Program-made: the position numbers and the translations under genes
Assembly (NCBI GenBank): GCA_023411815.1
Contig: JAEYOJ010000138.1
Coordinates: forward strand, 1 to 31,264
Source: Pseudomonadota bacterium
GTDB taxonomy: Bacteria > Desulfobacterota > Desulfovibrionia > Desulfovibrionales > Desulfovibrionaceae
Length of the DNA stretch: 31,264 nt
Reading direction: 5' to 3'
Shown: piece by piece, positions 1-9,124 of the stretch
Position numbering within the stretch: position 1 is the first letter of the stretch
Layout: every line of letters starts with the position of its first letter
Notes under the pieces: generated by a model
Seen by the model: only the letters and a program-made list of their open reading frames with translations
The model's database searches: none
Told to the model about the DNA's origin: nothing

Positions 1-47
1 TCGATCCGTTCCCACTGGTCGTCTCGCAAGGCATAACGTCGCGCCAT
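1..47 (-). CDS. IS5-family transposase, N-terminal fragment cut by the window edge
   Basis: Only the first 15 codons are visible; they read MARRYALRDDQWERI, which is the typical opening of IS5-family (IS427-like) DDE transposases. The ATG (positions 47-45) has a GGAGGGG ribosome-binding site upstream. The rest of the gene lies outside the window, so it cannot be judged intact. The call rests on recognising a short but characteristic N-terminus. Confidence 0.65.
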   Translation of the reverse strand, partial: MARRYALRDDQWERI

Positions 48-104
48 GTCTGGGCCCCTCCATCAGGCAATTCCCACATAGGCACGACGACACCACCTGG
101 AAAC

Positions 105-123
105 CCCATTTGAGGACACGCCC
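105..123. repeat. probable terminal inverted repeat of the IS5-type element
   Basis: Read on the minus strand this stretch begins GGGCGTGTCCTC, about 75 bases upstream of the transposase start, where an IS5-type element should end. It is followed outside by TAG, in keeping with the short TA-type targets of this group. The partner end is not in the window, so the boundary is inferred. Confidence 0.4.
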
Positions 124-152
124 TAGCTTTCAATTTTTTTTATTTTTCTTGC

Positions 153-181
153 TTGACGGCGGAGGTCGAAATCAGTAGGTT
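153..181 (+). promoter_or_regulatory. sigma-70-type promoter of tRNA-Arg
   Basis: TTGACG at 153-158 and TAGGTT at 176-181 are separated by 17 bases and end 19 bases before the mature tRNA. An AT-rich stretch (131-150) lies just upstream, as an UP element would. It lies only about 30 bases from the IS end. Confidence 0.5.
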
Positions 182-199
182 CCGCTCCTCGACGACGAC

Positions 200-276
200 G
201 CGCCCGTAGCTCAGCTGGATAGAGCATCAGACTACGAATCTGGGGGTCGGAGGTTCGAATCCTTCCGGGCGCACCA
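200..276 (+). tRNA. tRNA-Arg (anticodon ACG)
   Basis: This is a complete 77-nt cloverleaf with acceptor arms GCGCCCG (200-206) and CGGGCGC (266-272) and an encoded CCA end at 274-276. The D-arm contains AGCTCAG...GGATAGAGC, and the T-arm contains GGTTCGAATCC. The anticodon loop CTACGAA places ACG at 234-236, read as ICG after wobble deamination. Its own promoter lies upstream and a terminator directly downstream, so it is probably transcribed alone. Confidence 0.97.
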
Positions 277-284
277 CCGAAATC

Positions 285-322
285 AAGGACTTAGGAGCAA
301 TCCTAAGTCCTTTTCTCTTTTA
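285..322 (+). terminator. Rho-independent terminator of tRNA-Arg
   Basis: A perfect 12-bp stem (285-296 with 301-312) with loop GCAA is followed by TTCTCTTTT. It lies 9 bases after the tRNA 3' end. Confidence 0.9.
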
Positions 323-479
323 GACGCATATTCCATTCTATAAGCCGGAGCGCAATGGAGACAGCAGGCAGCTTACGCAGAGCGGCAGGCCCCATGACTT
401 CGCTACAAGTGAACTCGTGCTTTTCGGGCAGGGTTCAACAAAAGCATCGAGCTCTCGACCACCTTGCTTAATCGGCCAT

Positions 480-690
480 GGCGCACCATGGATTTCACGC
501 AGCGCTTGAGAGACGGCAAGAAAAGCGAACATTGTGGAGCTGAACGACTGCCTGGACATCAGCGAGCCACGACCACGGATAATCAATTTCGGAGTTTGTC
601 GCGGATGATAAAGCACTCGGCCGATGCCTCTACGAATTCAGGGCAAGAGGCGCATCAGGGGTGTAAAATGGCCGAGAAACGAGAAAAGGG
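480..690 (+). pseudogene. decayed tyrosine recombinase (phage integrase) C-terminus
   Basis: One frame contains RLPGHQRATTTDNQFRSLSR (about 544-603). This matches the LLGHQRATTTDNYLRSLS-type signature that carries the second catalytic arginine/histidine region and the Tyr of many deltaproteobacterial integrases, but the position of the catalytic Tyr is Gln here. A second frame just upstream reads KANIVEL, and a GFHA motif lies further upstream, so pieces of the same domain occur in two frames. The fragment is therefore frameshifted and lacks its catalytic tyrosine. It lies between two tRNA genes, which are usual integration targets. Identity is from motif recognition only. Confidence 0.5.
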
Positions 691-716
691 TCACGGATGG
701 TTTCCGTGACCCTTCG
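684..716 (-). terminator. Rho-independent terminator of tRNA-Ser
   Basis: On the minus strand the stem AAGGGTCACGGA/TCCGTGACCCTT (687-714) is followed by TTTT and a pyrimidine-rich tail. It begins 9 bases beyond the CCA end of tRNA-Ser. Confidence 0.85.
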
Positions 717-722
717 ATTTCG

Positions 723-813
723 TGGCGGAGAGGGAGGGATTTGAACCCTCGACAGAGTTTCCCCTGTACACCCTTAGCAGGGGTGCGCCTTCGGCCAGCT
801 CGGCCACCTCTCC
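723..813 (-). tRNA. tRNA-Ser (anticodon GCT)
   Basis: A 91-nt class II tRNA with acceptor GGAGAGG (813-807) pairing with CCTCTCC (733-727) and an encoded CCA (725-723). The anticodon stem-loop CACCC-CTGCTAA-GGGTG gives GCT, decoding AGC/AGU. The long variable arm and the T-arm GGTTCAAATCC are as expected for serine. It is monocistronic, with its own promoter and terminator. Confidence 0.96.
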
Positions 814-845
814 GCAGATGCTCGCCACCTCGTGACGAGCGCACT

Positions 846-873
846 ACATTATGAATTTTCGAGCGCTTGTCAA
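846..873 (-). promoter_or_regulatory. sigma-70-type promoter of tRNA-Ser
   Basis: A perfect -35 TTGACA (873-868) is followed after 16 bases by TAATGT (851-846), ending about 33 bases before the tRNA 5' end. The stretch between is AT-rich. Confidence 0.55.
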
Positions 874-993
874 CCTTTTTGCGTAGGGACTTTGGCCGGC
901 TATCCCAAGCCCCAGACAGATTGCCTGACAGGTGAGCCTGATATTACGGGACGCGCACATGCATCCGCGAATGTGTCCTGAAATACCGGTCCG

Positions 994-1614
994 TCAGTCG
1001 GGCACATGGTTAGTAAACCACTCCGCTGCTAGCCGCGCAACGTCTTCAAGTGCGCCGGGCTCCTCAAAGAGATGCGTCGCGCCCGGCACGATGGACAATC
1101 TGTTTTCGCAGATCAGTTGGGCCTGCGCGGCACGGTTCAAGGCAAGCACCTGCGCATCGTCTCCACCGACGATCAACAGGGTCGGCGCTCGAACGTGCGT
1201 CAGCATATCGCCCGCCAAATCCGGCCGGCCACCGCGCGATACGACTGAGGCGACATCGGCAGGCCTGCGTGCGGCCGCCACGAGCGCTGCGGCCGCACCC
1301 GTGCTCGCCCCGAACAGGCCAACAGGCAGGCCCGTGGTGACGCCGCGCGCCCGAAGAAAATCGATGGCCGATTCCAGTCTCTGCGCTAGAAGGAAAATGT
1401 TGAAGACATTGCTTCGATCCAGAGCCTCGGGCGGCGTGAGCAGGTCGAACAGAAGTGTGGCCAGGCCCTTGCCTCGCAATGCTTCGGCGACTGCGGTATT
1501 GCGAGGGCTCAAGCGGCTGGAGCCGCTGCCATGGGCGAAAACAACCAGGGCGACCGGGCCCGCAGGCAACGTCAGCGTGCCCGGCAAGCCCCTGGGGGAT
1601 ATGCTCACGTCCAT
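994..1614 (-). CDS. alpha/beta hydrolase (dienelactone-hydrolase-like)
   Basis: A 206-residue single-domain alpha/beta hydrolase, presumably cytoplasmic as no signal peptide is seen. The nucleophile elbow reads GASTG (G-x-S-x-G) in the middle of the chain, the acid is likely in GGDDAQV, and the histidine is in GATHLF near the end, giving a complete Ser-Asp-His triad. An HGSGSS motif near residue 28 fits the oxyanion region. The start is supported by GGAGG 8 bases upstream. The size and motifs resemble dienelactone hydrolase-type esterases often found beside phosphoribosyltransferase domains, but no partner is present here. Substrate is unknown. It is separated from der by about 250 bases of hairpin-rich DNA and is probably its own unit. 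Confidence 0.85.
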   Translation of the reverse strand: MDVSISPRGLPGTLTLPAGPVALVVFAHGSGSSRLSPRNTAVAEALRGKGLATLLFDLLTPPEALDRSNVFNIFLLAQRLESAIDFLRARGVTTGLPVGLFGASTGAAAALVAAARRPADVASVVSRGGRPDLAGDMLTHVRAPTLLIVGGDDAQVLALNRAAQAQLICENRLSIVPGATHLFEEPGALEDVARLAAEWFTNHVPD

Positions 1615-1784
1615 GAGACTGCCTCCGTAAACGCCCTTGAGCGTCGGATCAGGCTCCTCCCGCGATTCAAAGCTACGCTTGCATGGACACGTGCGTCAAC
1701 GCGTCGACCGAGGGCCGGACACGCGCACGGAGAAAAAAAAGACCTACGCACGGCGTCTTGCAGATGCAATGAAGAGATGTGGGG

Positions 1785-1843
1785 CAGGGAGCGCCGCTCC
1801 CTGTCGGGTGTGGGGGCCGGGAGAGGGCGCCGCCCTCTCCCGG
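1785..1843. repeat. two tandem perfect palindromes downstream of der
   Basis: Two GC-rich palindromes stand 13 bases apart: 9-bp arms CAGGGAGCG/CGCTCCCTG (1785-1803) and 13-bp arms beginning CCGGGAGAGGGCG (1817-1843), each with a single C at the centre. They start 18 bases after the der stop codon. They may act as an RNA 3'-end stabiliser or terminator, or be a REP-like repeat; neither has a directly adjoining T run on the minus strand, though an eight-T run follows about 50 bases later. Confidence 0.6.
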
Positions 1844-1860
1844 TTCGAAGGCACAAGGCG

Positions 1861-3192
1861 CTAAGTCTTTTCCTTGTCGTGGCTCGACTTGTAGAACACG
1901 CGCACCGGGGCCATGGTGATGCCCAGGAGCTTGCGTAGCGAGTTCTCCAGGTATTTGGCGTAGCTCGGCTTGATGAGCTCGGGATCGTTGACGAAGAAGA
2001 CAAACGTGGGCGGCTCGGTCTCCACCTGCGTCAGGTAGTAGAACTTGGCGCGCCTGCGCTTGACCACAGGCGGCTGGTGCTTGCCCAGGGCCGTGCGCAG
2101 AGCCCTGTTCAACTGCCCGGTGCCGATGCGGATCTTGCACTCTTCCCACAGCCGCTCGGACATGGGCAGCAGGTCCGCCACGCCGATGCCGGTCTTGGCC
2201 GATGTGAAGGTCACGGGCGCGTACGAGGCGATGCGCAAGGCCTTGCGGTAATGCTCCTTGGCCACCTTGCGCTCGTCGCGCGGCACGAGGTCCATCTTGT
2301 TGATGACCGCGATGAAGGGAGTCTGCTCCTTCTCCAGAAAGGACAGGAGCTTCTTGTCCTGGGTGGTCATACCCTCCAGCGCGTCGAGCACGAGGATAGT
2401 GACCTGGGCCTTCTTGCTGGCCTTGAGCGCGCGCAGCACGCTGTACTGCTCAAGGCTGTCCTCGATCTTGGTGCGCTTGCGCACGCCGGCCGTGTCCACG
2501 AAGGTGTAGCGCTTGTCCTCGACCTCGAAGGTCACGTCCACGCTGTCGCGCGTGGTGCCGGCCAGTGGGCTGACGATGACGCGCTCGCTGCCGGTCAGGC
2601 TGTTGACCAGGGATGATTTGCCGGCGTTGGGCTTGCCCAGGAAGGCGATGCGCAGGCCCTGCTCGGACGTGCGGTCCTCTTCCTCCGGCACGCCGGCCAG
2701 AAATTCCCCGGCGATGTGCTCGCGCAGCGTCTGGACGCCGTTGCCGTGGGCCGCCGACACGGCCAGCAGCGGAAAGCCCAAACCGTGGAACTCGGCCAGC
2801 ATAAGGTCTTCGTTCTCGCTGCCGTCCACCTTGTTGACGGCCAGGAGCACGGGCTTGTTGCTGGCGCGAATGAACGAGGCGACCTTCTCGTCCAGGGCCG
2901 TGAGGCCCTCGCGACCGTCCATGACCAGTAGGATGGCGTTGGCCTCGTGCACGGCCTCGCGGGCCTGGGAAAAGATGGCGGCCTGGATGTCCTCGGCCTG
3001 CTCTTCCATCTCCAGTCCGCCGGTGTCCACGAAGGCCACCTTGCGGCCTTCCAGATCCGCCTCGGCATAGATACGGTCACGGGTCACGCCGGGACGGTCG
3101 TGGGTGATGGCCGCTTCCCGCCTCAGCAGACGGTTGAAAAGCGTGCTCTTGCCCACATTGGGACGGCCGATGATGGCCACGGTGGCTGGCAT
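1861..3192 (-). CDS. der: ribosome biogenesis GTPase Der (EngA)
   Basis: The product is 443 residues, normal for Der, the essential double GTPase that binds the 50S subunit during its maturation. It has two tandem G domains: P-loops GRPNVGKST (9-17) and GKPNAGKSS (186-194), switch DTGG and DTAG motifs, and base-recognition NKVD (120-123) and NKMD (298-301). The KH-like RNA-binding domain fills roughly 355-443. The start lies 3 bases after the mtnA stop, whose TAA is embedded in the ribosome-binding region (GGAAG), so translation is probably coupled. It is the last gene of the gatB-mtnA-der run. Nothing is missing. Confidence 0.98.
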   Translation of the reverse strand: MPATVAIIGRPNVGKSTLFNRLLRREAAITHDRPGVTRDRIYAEADLEGRKVAFVDTGGLEMEEQAEDIQAAIFSQAREAVHEANAILLVMDGREGLTALDEKVASFIRASNKPVLLAVNKVDGSENEDLMLAEFHGLGFPLLAVSAAHGNGVQTLREHIAGEFLAGVPEEEDRTSEQGLRIAFLGKPNAGKSSLVNSLTGSERVIVSPLAGTTRDSVDVTFEVEDKRYTFVDTAGVRKRTKIEDSLEQYSVLRALKASKKAQVTILVLDALEGMTTQDKKLLSFLEKEQTPFIAVINKMDLVPRDERKVAKEHYRKALRIASYAPVTFTSAKTGIGVADLLPMSERLWEECKIRIGTGQLNRALRTALGKHQPPVVKRRRAKFYYLTQVETEPPTFVFFVNDPELIKPSYAKYLENSLRKLLGITMAPVRVFYKSSHDKEKT

Positions 3193-3195
3193 GGA

Positions 3196-4239
<1,044 letters not shown>

Positions 4240-4250
4240 GAGCGCGTCCT

Positions 4251-5684
4251 TCAAGCCAGCTTCTTGTTGAGCAGTTCGGTGACGACCTGCGGGTTGGCCT
4301 GGCCCTTGGTCTTGCGCATGATCTGGCCCATGAGGAAGCCCATGAGCTTTTTCTCTCCGCCGCGGAAGCGCTCGGCCTCGGCCGGGTTGGCGGCGATGAC
4401 CTCGTCCACGGCGGCCTCCAGGGCCGACGTGTCGGAAATCTGCACCAATCCTTTTTCCTTGCAGTAGTCCTCGGGATCACGCGAGCCGATGGCGAAGAGG
4501 TCTGGAAAGATGGATTTGCCGGTGGTCGAGCTGATGGCGCCCTCCTCCACCAGCATGACAAGCTTGGCCATGGCCTCGGGGCGGAACACGCACTGGTCCG
4601 GCGTGAGCTTGGCCAGGTTCAGCTCGCGCAGCAGTTCCGTCATCATCCAGTTGGAAATCTTCTTGGGCTGATGATAGGCGCGCACCGCGGCCTCGAAGTA
4701 GTCAGCGAACTCCTTTTCGGCCGTGAGCACCTCCGCGTCGTATTCGGGCAGCCCGTACTCACTCACGAAGCGCTCCCGCCTTACCCTGGGCAACTCGGGC
4801 AGCTCCGAGCGCCACTGCTCCAACTGCGCCTGCTCGATCTGGATGGGAATCAGGTCCGGATCGGGGAAATAACGGTAATCGTGTGCTTCTTCCTTGGAGC
4901 GCATGGGCACGGTGACGCCCTTGGCCGAGTCGAACAGGCGCGTTTCCTGGACGACCTTTTCTCCATCGTCGAGCAAGTCTTCCTGGCGGCCGATCTCATA
5001 CTCGATGGCCTTTTGCACGAAGCGGAACGAGTTCATGTTCTTGAGTTCGGCGCGCGTGCCGAACTCCTTCTGGCCCTTTGGGCGGATCGACACGTTGGCG
5101 TCGCAGCGGAAGGAGCCTTCCTCCATGTTGCCGTCGCAAATGCCGAGGTAGAGCAGGATGGAGCGCAACCCCTTGAGGTATGCCACGGCCTCCTCGGCGC
5201 TGCGCATGTCCGGCTCGCTGACGATCTCGATGAGCGGTACGCCACAGCGGTTAAGGTCCACATAGCTCTGGTTCTCGGCGGCATTGTGGATGGACTTGCC
5301 GGCGTCCTCCTCCATGTGGATGCGCGTGATGCCGATGGTCTTCGTCTTGCCTTCCACCTCGATGTCCAGTTTTCCGTGCTCGCAGATGGGCTGTTCGTAC
5401 TGGGATATCTGATAGGCCTTGGGCAGGTCTGGATAGAAGTAGTTCTTGCGCGCGAAAACCGAACGCAGGTTCACCGTGCAGCCCACGGCCAAGCCCATCT
5501 TTGCCGCGTACTCCACGGACTTGCCGTTGAGCACCGGCAGCACGCCGGGCATGCCGGCGCACACAGGACAGACGTTCTGGTTGGGAGCTTCGCCGAACTG
5601 CGTGGAGCAGCCGCAGAAAATCTTGGTCCTGGTCTTGAGCTGGGCATGGACCTCAAGCCCGATCACGGCTTCGTAGCGTGACAT
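4251..5684 (-). CDS. gatB: Asp-tRNA(Asn)/Glu-tRNA(Gln) amidotransferase subunit B
   Basis: Subunit B of the GatCAB complex, which phosphorylates and then amidates mischarged Glu-tRNA(Gln) or Asp-tRNA(Asn) with ammonia from GatA. At 477 residues it is full length. The N-terminus has GLEVHAQLKTRTKIF and the cysteines FCGC...VCPVC that bind the structural zinc; the kinase-like catalytic core follows with MEEGSFRCDANVSI, and the C-terminal YqeY-like tRNA-binding tail covers about the last 150 residues. The start at 5684 is fixed by AAGGAG six bases upstream. gatA and gatC are absent from the window. It heads the gatB-mtnA-der group with only 11 bases between its stop and the mtnA start. Confidence 0.98.
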   Translation of the reverse strand: MSRYEAVIGLEVHAQLKTRTKIFCGCSTQFGEAPNQNVCPVCAGMPGVLPVLNGKSVEYAAKMGLAVGCTVNLRSVFARKNYFYPDLPKAYQISQYEQPICEHGKLDIEVEGKTKTIGITRIHMEEDAGKSIHNAAENQSYVDLNRCGVPLIEIVSEPDMRSAEEAVAYLKGLRSILLYLGICDGNMEEGSFRCDANVSIRPKGQKEFGTRAELKNMNSFRFVQKAIEYEIGRQEDLLDDGEKVVQETRLFDSAKGVTVPMRSKEEAHDYRYFPDPDLIPIQIEQAQLEQWRSELPELPRVRRERFVSEYGLPEYDAEVLTAEKEFADYFEAAVRAYHQPKKISNWMMTELLRELNLAKLTPDQCVFRPEAMAKLVMLVEEGAISSTTGKSIFPDLFAIGSRDPEDYCKEKGLVQISDTSALEAAVDEVIAANPAEAERFRGGEKKLMGFLMGQIMRKTKGQANPQVVTELLNKKLA

Positions 5685-5731
5685 ATCCGGCTCCTTGTGC
5701 ATGGAGAGGGACCACCGGGCGGTGCGTCCGG

Positions 5732-5765
5732 CGGCGGGCCGGAAGACGTCTCCGCCGTTCCGGCC
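5732..5765 (-). promoter_or_regulatory. hairpin in the gatB leader
   Basis: A 9-bp perfect stem GGGCCGGAA/TTCCGGCCC lies about 50 bases upstream of the gatB start on the coding strand. No T run follows, so it is not a standard terminator. It may partly insulate gatB from the upstream mltA pair, or only be a chance GC-rich palindrome. Confidence 0.35.
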
Positions 5766-5816
5766 CGAAGCAGAATGTTTAAGGCCTGCGGCCCTTTTTA
5801 GCAACTTCGCCGACGA

Positions 5817-6458
5817 TCAGTCCCGCCGGCTCGGGGTGTACAAGGCGGGATTGAGCTGCGGATCATTGTACATCTTGAACTGGAAATAGATCTTGGGCCG
5901 CTTCAAGCCCGCGTCGTATTCATCCAGCAGTCCCATGACGCTGCCCACGAGATCCTGGTGCTGCCGCGCCAGCACGGACAGCTTGCGGCCGCAGGCTTCC
6001 ACGTGCTCGGGGCCGGCGTCGGCCCGCTTCATCTGCTCATCCATGTGGAAGATCTTGAGGCAGATGATGGACAAACGGTCCAAGGCGCTGCCGATGGTTT
6101 CGGTGTTGTAAACCTCCGGCGTGCCCTCGGGCAGCAAGGGCTCGATCATGGCCGTGAGGGTGGCGTCGATCTTCTCGATGAGATCGTTGCGCCGCTGGTT
6201 GAGCTTGTCGATATCGCGCTTGCACTGGGCGATCACACTGTCGCCCACGTCGCGGCGGCGGGCCTCGTCCTCAACGTGCCAGAGCAGAAAGTTGGCCTTG
6301 TGCTCCTCCTCGGCCAGGTGCTTGAGGCTGGACGGGGATATTTCGTCATGGGCGCAGCCGCAGGCCTCTCCTGGGCCTTCATCGTGCCAGCGAACCACGT
6401 ATTCCAGCTGCATGGTCACGCACATGAGGATGAGCTGCTTGATCTCGGCTATGGTCAT
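5817..6458 (-). CDS. DUF4254 family protein
   Basis: A 213-residue soluble protein, mostly helical by composition, with charged segments such as EEEHKANFLLWHVEDEARRRDVGD that fit the DUF4254 family seen in deltaproteobacteria and Bacteroidetes. No catalytic motif or membrane segment is apparent, and the family's role is not known to me. The ATG at 6458 has AAGGA six bases upstream. It starts 24 bases after the stop of mltA and is likely co-transcribed with it, hinting at a cell-envelope role, but that is only guilt by association. Confidence 0.8.
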   Translation of the reverse strand: MTIAEIKQLILMCVTMQLEYVVRWHDEGPGEACGCAHDEISPSSLKHLAEEEHKANFLLWHVEDEARRRDVGDSVIAQCKRDIDKLNQRRNDLIEKIDATLTAMIEPLLPEGTPEVYNTETIGSALDRLSIICLKIFHMDEQMKRADAGPEHVEACGRKLSVLARQHQDLVGSVMGLLDEYDAGLKRPKIYFQFKMYNDPQLNPALYTPSRRD

Positions 6459-6482
6459 GCCTTGTCCTTCGCCAGGAGGCGC

Positions 6483-7718
6483 TTAAGGTTGTGTAACGGG
6501 GTCTTCGGTCGGTGCCTGATCCCGGCTCAGGAGCAGGTACACGGTGGTTCCAACCTTGATGCGGCTTGCCATGTATTCCCTTTCCTGACCTACCCCGCAA
6601 AACAGGTCAAAACGGTTGCCTTTGATGGCCGAGCCCGTGTCCTGGGCCAGGCCGAGGCCGAAGACGCGCCGGGGTGTACCACCCGGATGCGTAGCGGGCA
6701 AGTCCGCAGCATAGGCCATGAGCGCGCCAAGCGGCATGATCCGGGGATCCGATGCCAGGCTGACCATGGCCGTCAAAGGTTGTCCCATTGCGCCTCGCGG
6801 TTGCCCTTGACCTAACTGAAAAAAAATGAAGCTTTCGTTCTCGGCAAGCCATTCGTACCGCTTATCCGGGTTGGCCTCCAGGCAGGCCCGAATGCGTTCA
6901 CGGTTGAGCTCTCCCGAACGCAGCTGTCCTTTTTCCAGCAGCACTTGGCTGATGGACTTGAATGGACGTCCATTTTTGCTACCGTACTGGGCCTTGACAA
7001 GGTTGCCATCGGGCAGACGCAGGTATCCGGAGCCCTGCACGTGTAGGTAGAACAGGTCCAGGGGGTCTTTGGCCCAGGCGATTTCCAGGTCGCGGCCCGC
7101 CAGAACGCCGTCCAGTTCGATCTCCTTACGGCTGTAGTAGGGCACGATCTCGGTCCCGGCGACCCGGTAGTACTGAACCTGCCCACGCCACTCCGGCCGC
7201 TGGATATCCAGATTGATGCGCTTCAAGTCAGGCGGCACTGCGTACAGGGGATAGCGATAGACATCGTCGGGCTTGGTGCTGGCATCGATGACCGGGGCAT
7301 AATAGCCCGTGAGCACCGGTTCGGGGCCCAGCCGGTACCACGCGAACTCCCTGGCCAGCAAACCGGGCTCCGCATCGAGTCTGGGCAATAGCCAAAGCAG
7401 CCGCATCACGCTGCTGGTCAACCGCCCCCAGGTCACCTGAACGTCACCGCGCAGGACGGCCGCCTCGTCCTGTCGTTTGGTCCGCAGGAATGCCAGGGTA
7501 TGCACCAGAGGCTCCCACAAATCGAGCCAGCTCGACAGTTCCTGTCCGGCGGGAGAAAGCCGGGCGGTCAAGGCCATGGCCTCCCGCTGAGAGGCAAGGG
7601 AATACCCTTCATGCAGTACGGGAGGTGGACGGTACGGCTTGTTCACACATCCGGGACCAAGCCCAAGCGCCAGCATGAGAACGATCAGGAAAGACCATGA
7701 GCACGAGGGTCTCAGCAT
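6483..7718 (-). CDS. mltA: membrane-bound lytic murein transglycosylase A
   Basis: An exported peptidoglycan-cleaving enzyme that forms 1,6-anhydromuramyl ends. The N-terminus has a hydrophobic signal segment ending LGLGPGC, a slightly atypical lipobox (Gly at -3, Pro at -2), so it is probably an outer-membrane lipoprotein. The MltA domain includes LTGYYAP and the DLFYLHVQGSG stretch, and the 3D domain near the end has AQDTGSAIKGNRFDLFCG with the expected catalytic aspartate region. From the ATG at 7718 the length is 411 residues; an upstream ATG at 7757 would put 13 non-hydrophobic residues before the signal. Followed closely by the DUF4254 gene. Confidence 0.93.
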   Translation of the reverse strand: MLRPSCSWSFLIVLMLALGLGPGCVNKPYRPPPVLHEGYSLASQREAMALTARLSPAGQELSSWLDLWEPLVHTLAFLRTKRQDEAAVLRGDVQVTWGRLTSSVMRLLWLLPRLDAEPGLLAREFAWYRLGPEPVLTGYYAPVIDASTKPDDVYRYPLYAVPPDLKRINLDIQRPEWRGQVQYYRVAGTEIVPYYSRKEIELDGVLAGRDLEIAWAKDPLDLFYLHVQGSGYLRLPDGNLVKAQYGSKNGRPFKSISQVLLEKGQLRSGELNRERIRACLEANPDKRYEWLAENESFIFFQLGQGQPRGAMGQPLTAMVSLASDPRIMPLGALMAYAADLPATHPGGTPRRVFGLGLAQDTGSAIKGNRFDLFCGVGQEREYMASRIKVGTTVYLLLSRDQAPTEDPVTQP

Positions 7719-8067
7719 GACCTCGACACCCTGACAGGATGGAGTCGCACCATGCATGCACGGCCCGCATCAGTTCTCAACAGATTCATGCGGACCTCAC
7801 ATCAGCCGGCAAACCGTGCAGGCGTCGCGTATTCATGAATGCAATCTATCCCAACCAATGCATACGGCGCAAGAACGGCTTTGGCGGCATCGGCGCCAGA
7901 TGGACATGGAGCCCCAAGGCATCAGCAATGCTGAACGAGGATACAACCATGGGAAAAGCGGAGGTTTGCCGAGCTTGCGGCTGAATGAACTCGATCGCAG
8001 CCGAACCCGGCGGCTTGAGTATCCTGCCGGAACCCAGGAGATGTCGGGATAGGATGCATGTCGCGCC
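7719..8067. other. intergenic region between mltA and the inverted-repeat element
   Basis: About 350 bases upstream of mltA. Short open frames exist on both strands, but none has a recognisable protein or convincing ribosome-binding site. The mltA promoter should lie in the part near 7720-7800, but I see no clear -35/-10 pair. Confidence 0.5.
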
Positions 8068-8202
8068 AACAGACTGTTGAAAAAAGCCGTCCTGCTTTTT
8101 TCCAACTCCACAATATTTGAGCAAGGCTCAAGCACTGCTCACGGATGCTGCGCATCCGGCGGACCGTCCTGGCCCGCGCAGCCTGTTATTCAGCAGACTG
8201 CT
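8068..8202. mobile_element. MITE-like inverted-repeat element next to nadK
   Basis: A 135-bp segment is bounded by related palindromic ends: AACAGACTGTTGAA (8068) and, inverted, AGCAGTCTGCTGAA (8202). Inside, short GCCGTCC and GGACGG motifs also face each other. It contains no gene. The right end covers the nadK stop codon (8201-8203). The AAAAAAGC...GCTTTTTT arms near the left end could work as the nadK terminator on the minus strand. The mobile nature is inferred from the ends only. Confidence 0.45.
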
Positions 8203-9046
8203 AACGGGTGAAACCCTTGTCCTGAAGAGTGGCGAAAAAGCCGGCCCCGTCGAGATGCACTAGACGCAGCCCCTGCTTGGCCTTGGTCACCCGCACCAAG
8301 TCCCCGGCAACCAGACGTTGCCCCTGTTGTCCGTCTTCCGTGAGAAACACCTCGCCCCAGACCTCCTCGACCAGGATGTCCATGGCAACACTGGCGGGTA
8401 TGACCATGGAACGCAGATTGCCCATGAATGCGCAAATCGATGTGACGCCCATGGCGTCAAGGGCCGGATGGAGGATCGCCCCCCCGGCCGAAATGGAGTA
8501 TGCCGTGGAGCCCGTGGGCGAGGATACGATGACTCCGTCGGCGCGCAAGGCGGCCACGAGTTCGCCTTCGCAGAACAGGCGCAGCCGTATGAGCCGGGCC
8601 ATGGGTCCCCGGCTTACGACCACATCATTGATGGCCGTGTTCTGGTGCACGACCCGACCCTCACGCAGTACCTGCCAATTCAAGGCCAGCCGCTCTTCGA
8701 CATCCAGGCCTTTTTCCAGCAGCTTTTCCAGGCGCAGGGGCCAGTCTCCAACATCCGCTTTGGCCAGGAATCCCAAGTGGCCCACATTGATGCCGAGCAA
8801 GGGTATGCCGGTGGGCATGTACTTGCGGGCCACCGACAGGAGCGTGCCATCGCCGCCCAGAACAAGGACCATGTCCGGCCTGCCGGGATCCTGCACGGCG
8901 CTTCCGACGGAATCCTGACGGTGCTCCCACACTTGGGCGGACACACCGCGAGCTCCAAGCCACGCGGCTATTTCGCTGCCCAATTCCCCGGCTGCACGGT
9001 CACCCATTTTCGTTACGATATCTATGCGCTCGATCTTGCTTGGCAT
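8201..9046 (-). CDS. nadK: NAD kinase
   Basis: Phosphorylates NAD to NADP in the cytoplasm. At 281 residues it matches the bacterial family. The diagnostic GGDGT motif is at 64-68, followed by GINVGHLGFLA. The conserved substrate motif reads AINDVVVS (Asp where many have Glu), and the C-terminal domain has ADGVIVSSPTGSTAYSISAGG. The start at 9046 has a modest GAGAAG ribosome-binding site. Its stop codon lies inside the palindromic end of an inverted-repeat element, which suggests insertion at or just after the 3' end, yet the C-terminus looks complete. It is transcribed away from the flagellar genes at 9.1 kb. Confidence 0.96.
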   Translation of the reverse strand: MPSKIERIDIVTKMGDRAAGELGSEIAAWLGARGVSAQVWEHRQDSVGSAVQDPGRPDMVLVLGGDGTLLSVARKYMPTGIPLLGINVGHLGFLAKADVGDWPLRLEKLLEKGLDVEERLALNWQVLREGRVVHQNTAINDVVVSRGPMARLIRLRLFCEGELVAALRADGVIVSSPTGSTAYSISAGGAILHPALDAMGVTSICAFMGNLRSMVIPASVAMDILVEEVWGEVFLTEDGQQGQRLVAGDLVRVTKAKQGLRLVHLDGAGFFATLQDKGFTR

Positions 9047-9124
9047 TCGGCTTCTCTAGTAGAAAAGAGTCCTTCATTCAATCCCTTGGTCCATCTCCAA
9101 ACATGCATTTATTTACACCAAGCC

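Noticed and set aside
932..1630. 232-codon plus-strand frame opposite the alpha/beta hydrolase
   Set aside because: Low-complexity Arg/Ser/Ala composition; the minus strand has a complete hydrolase triad and a ribosome-binding site.
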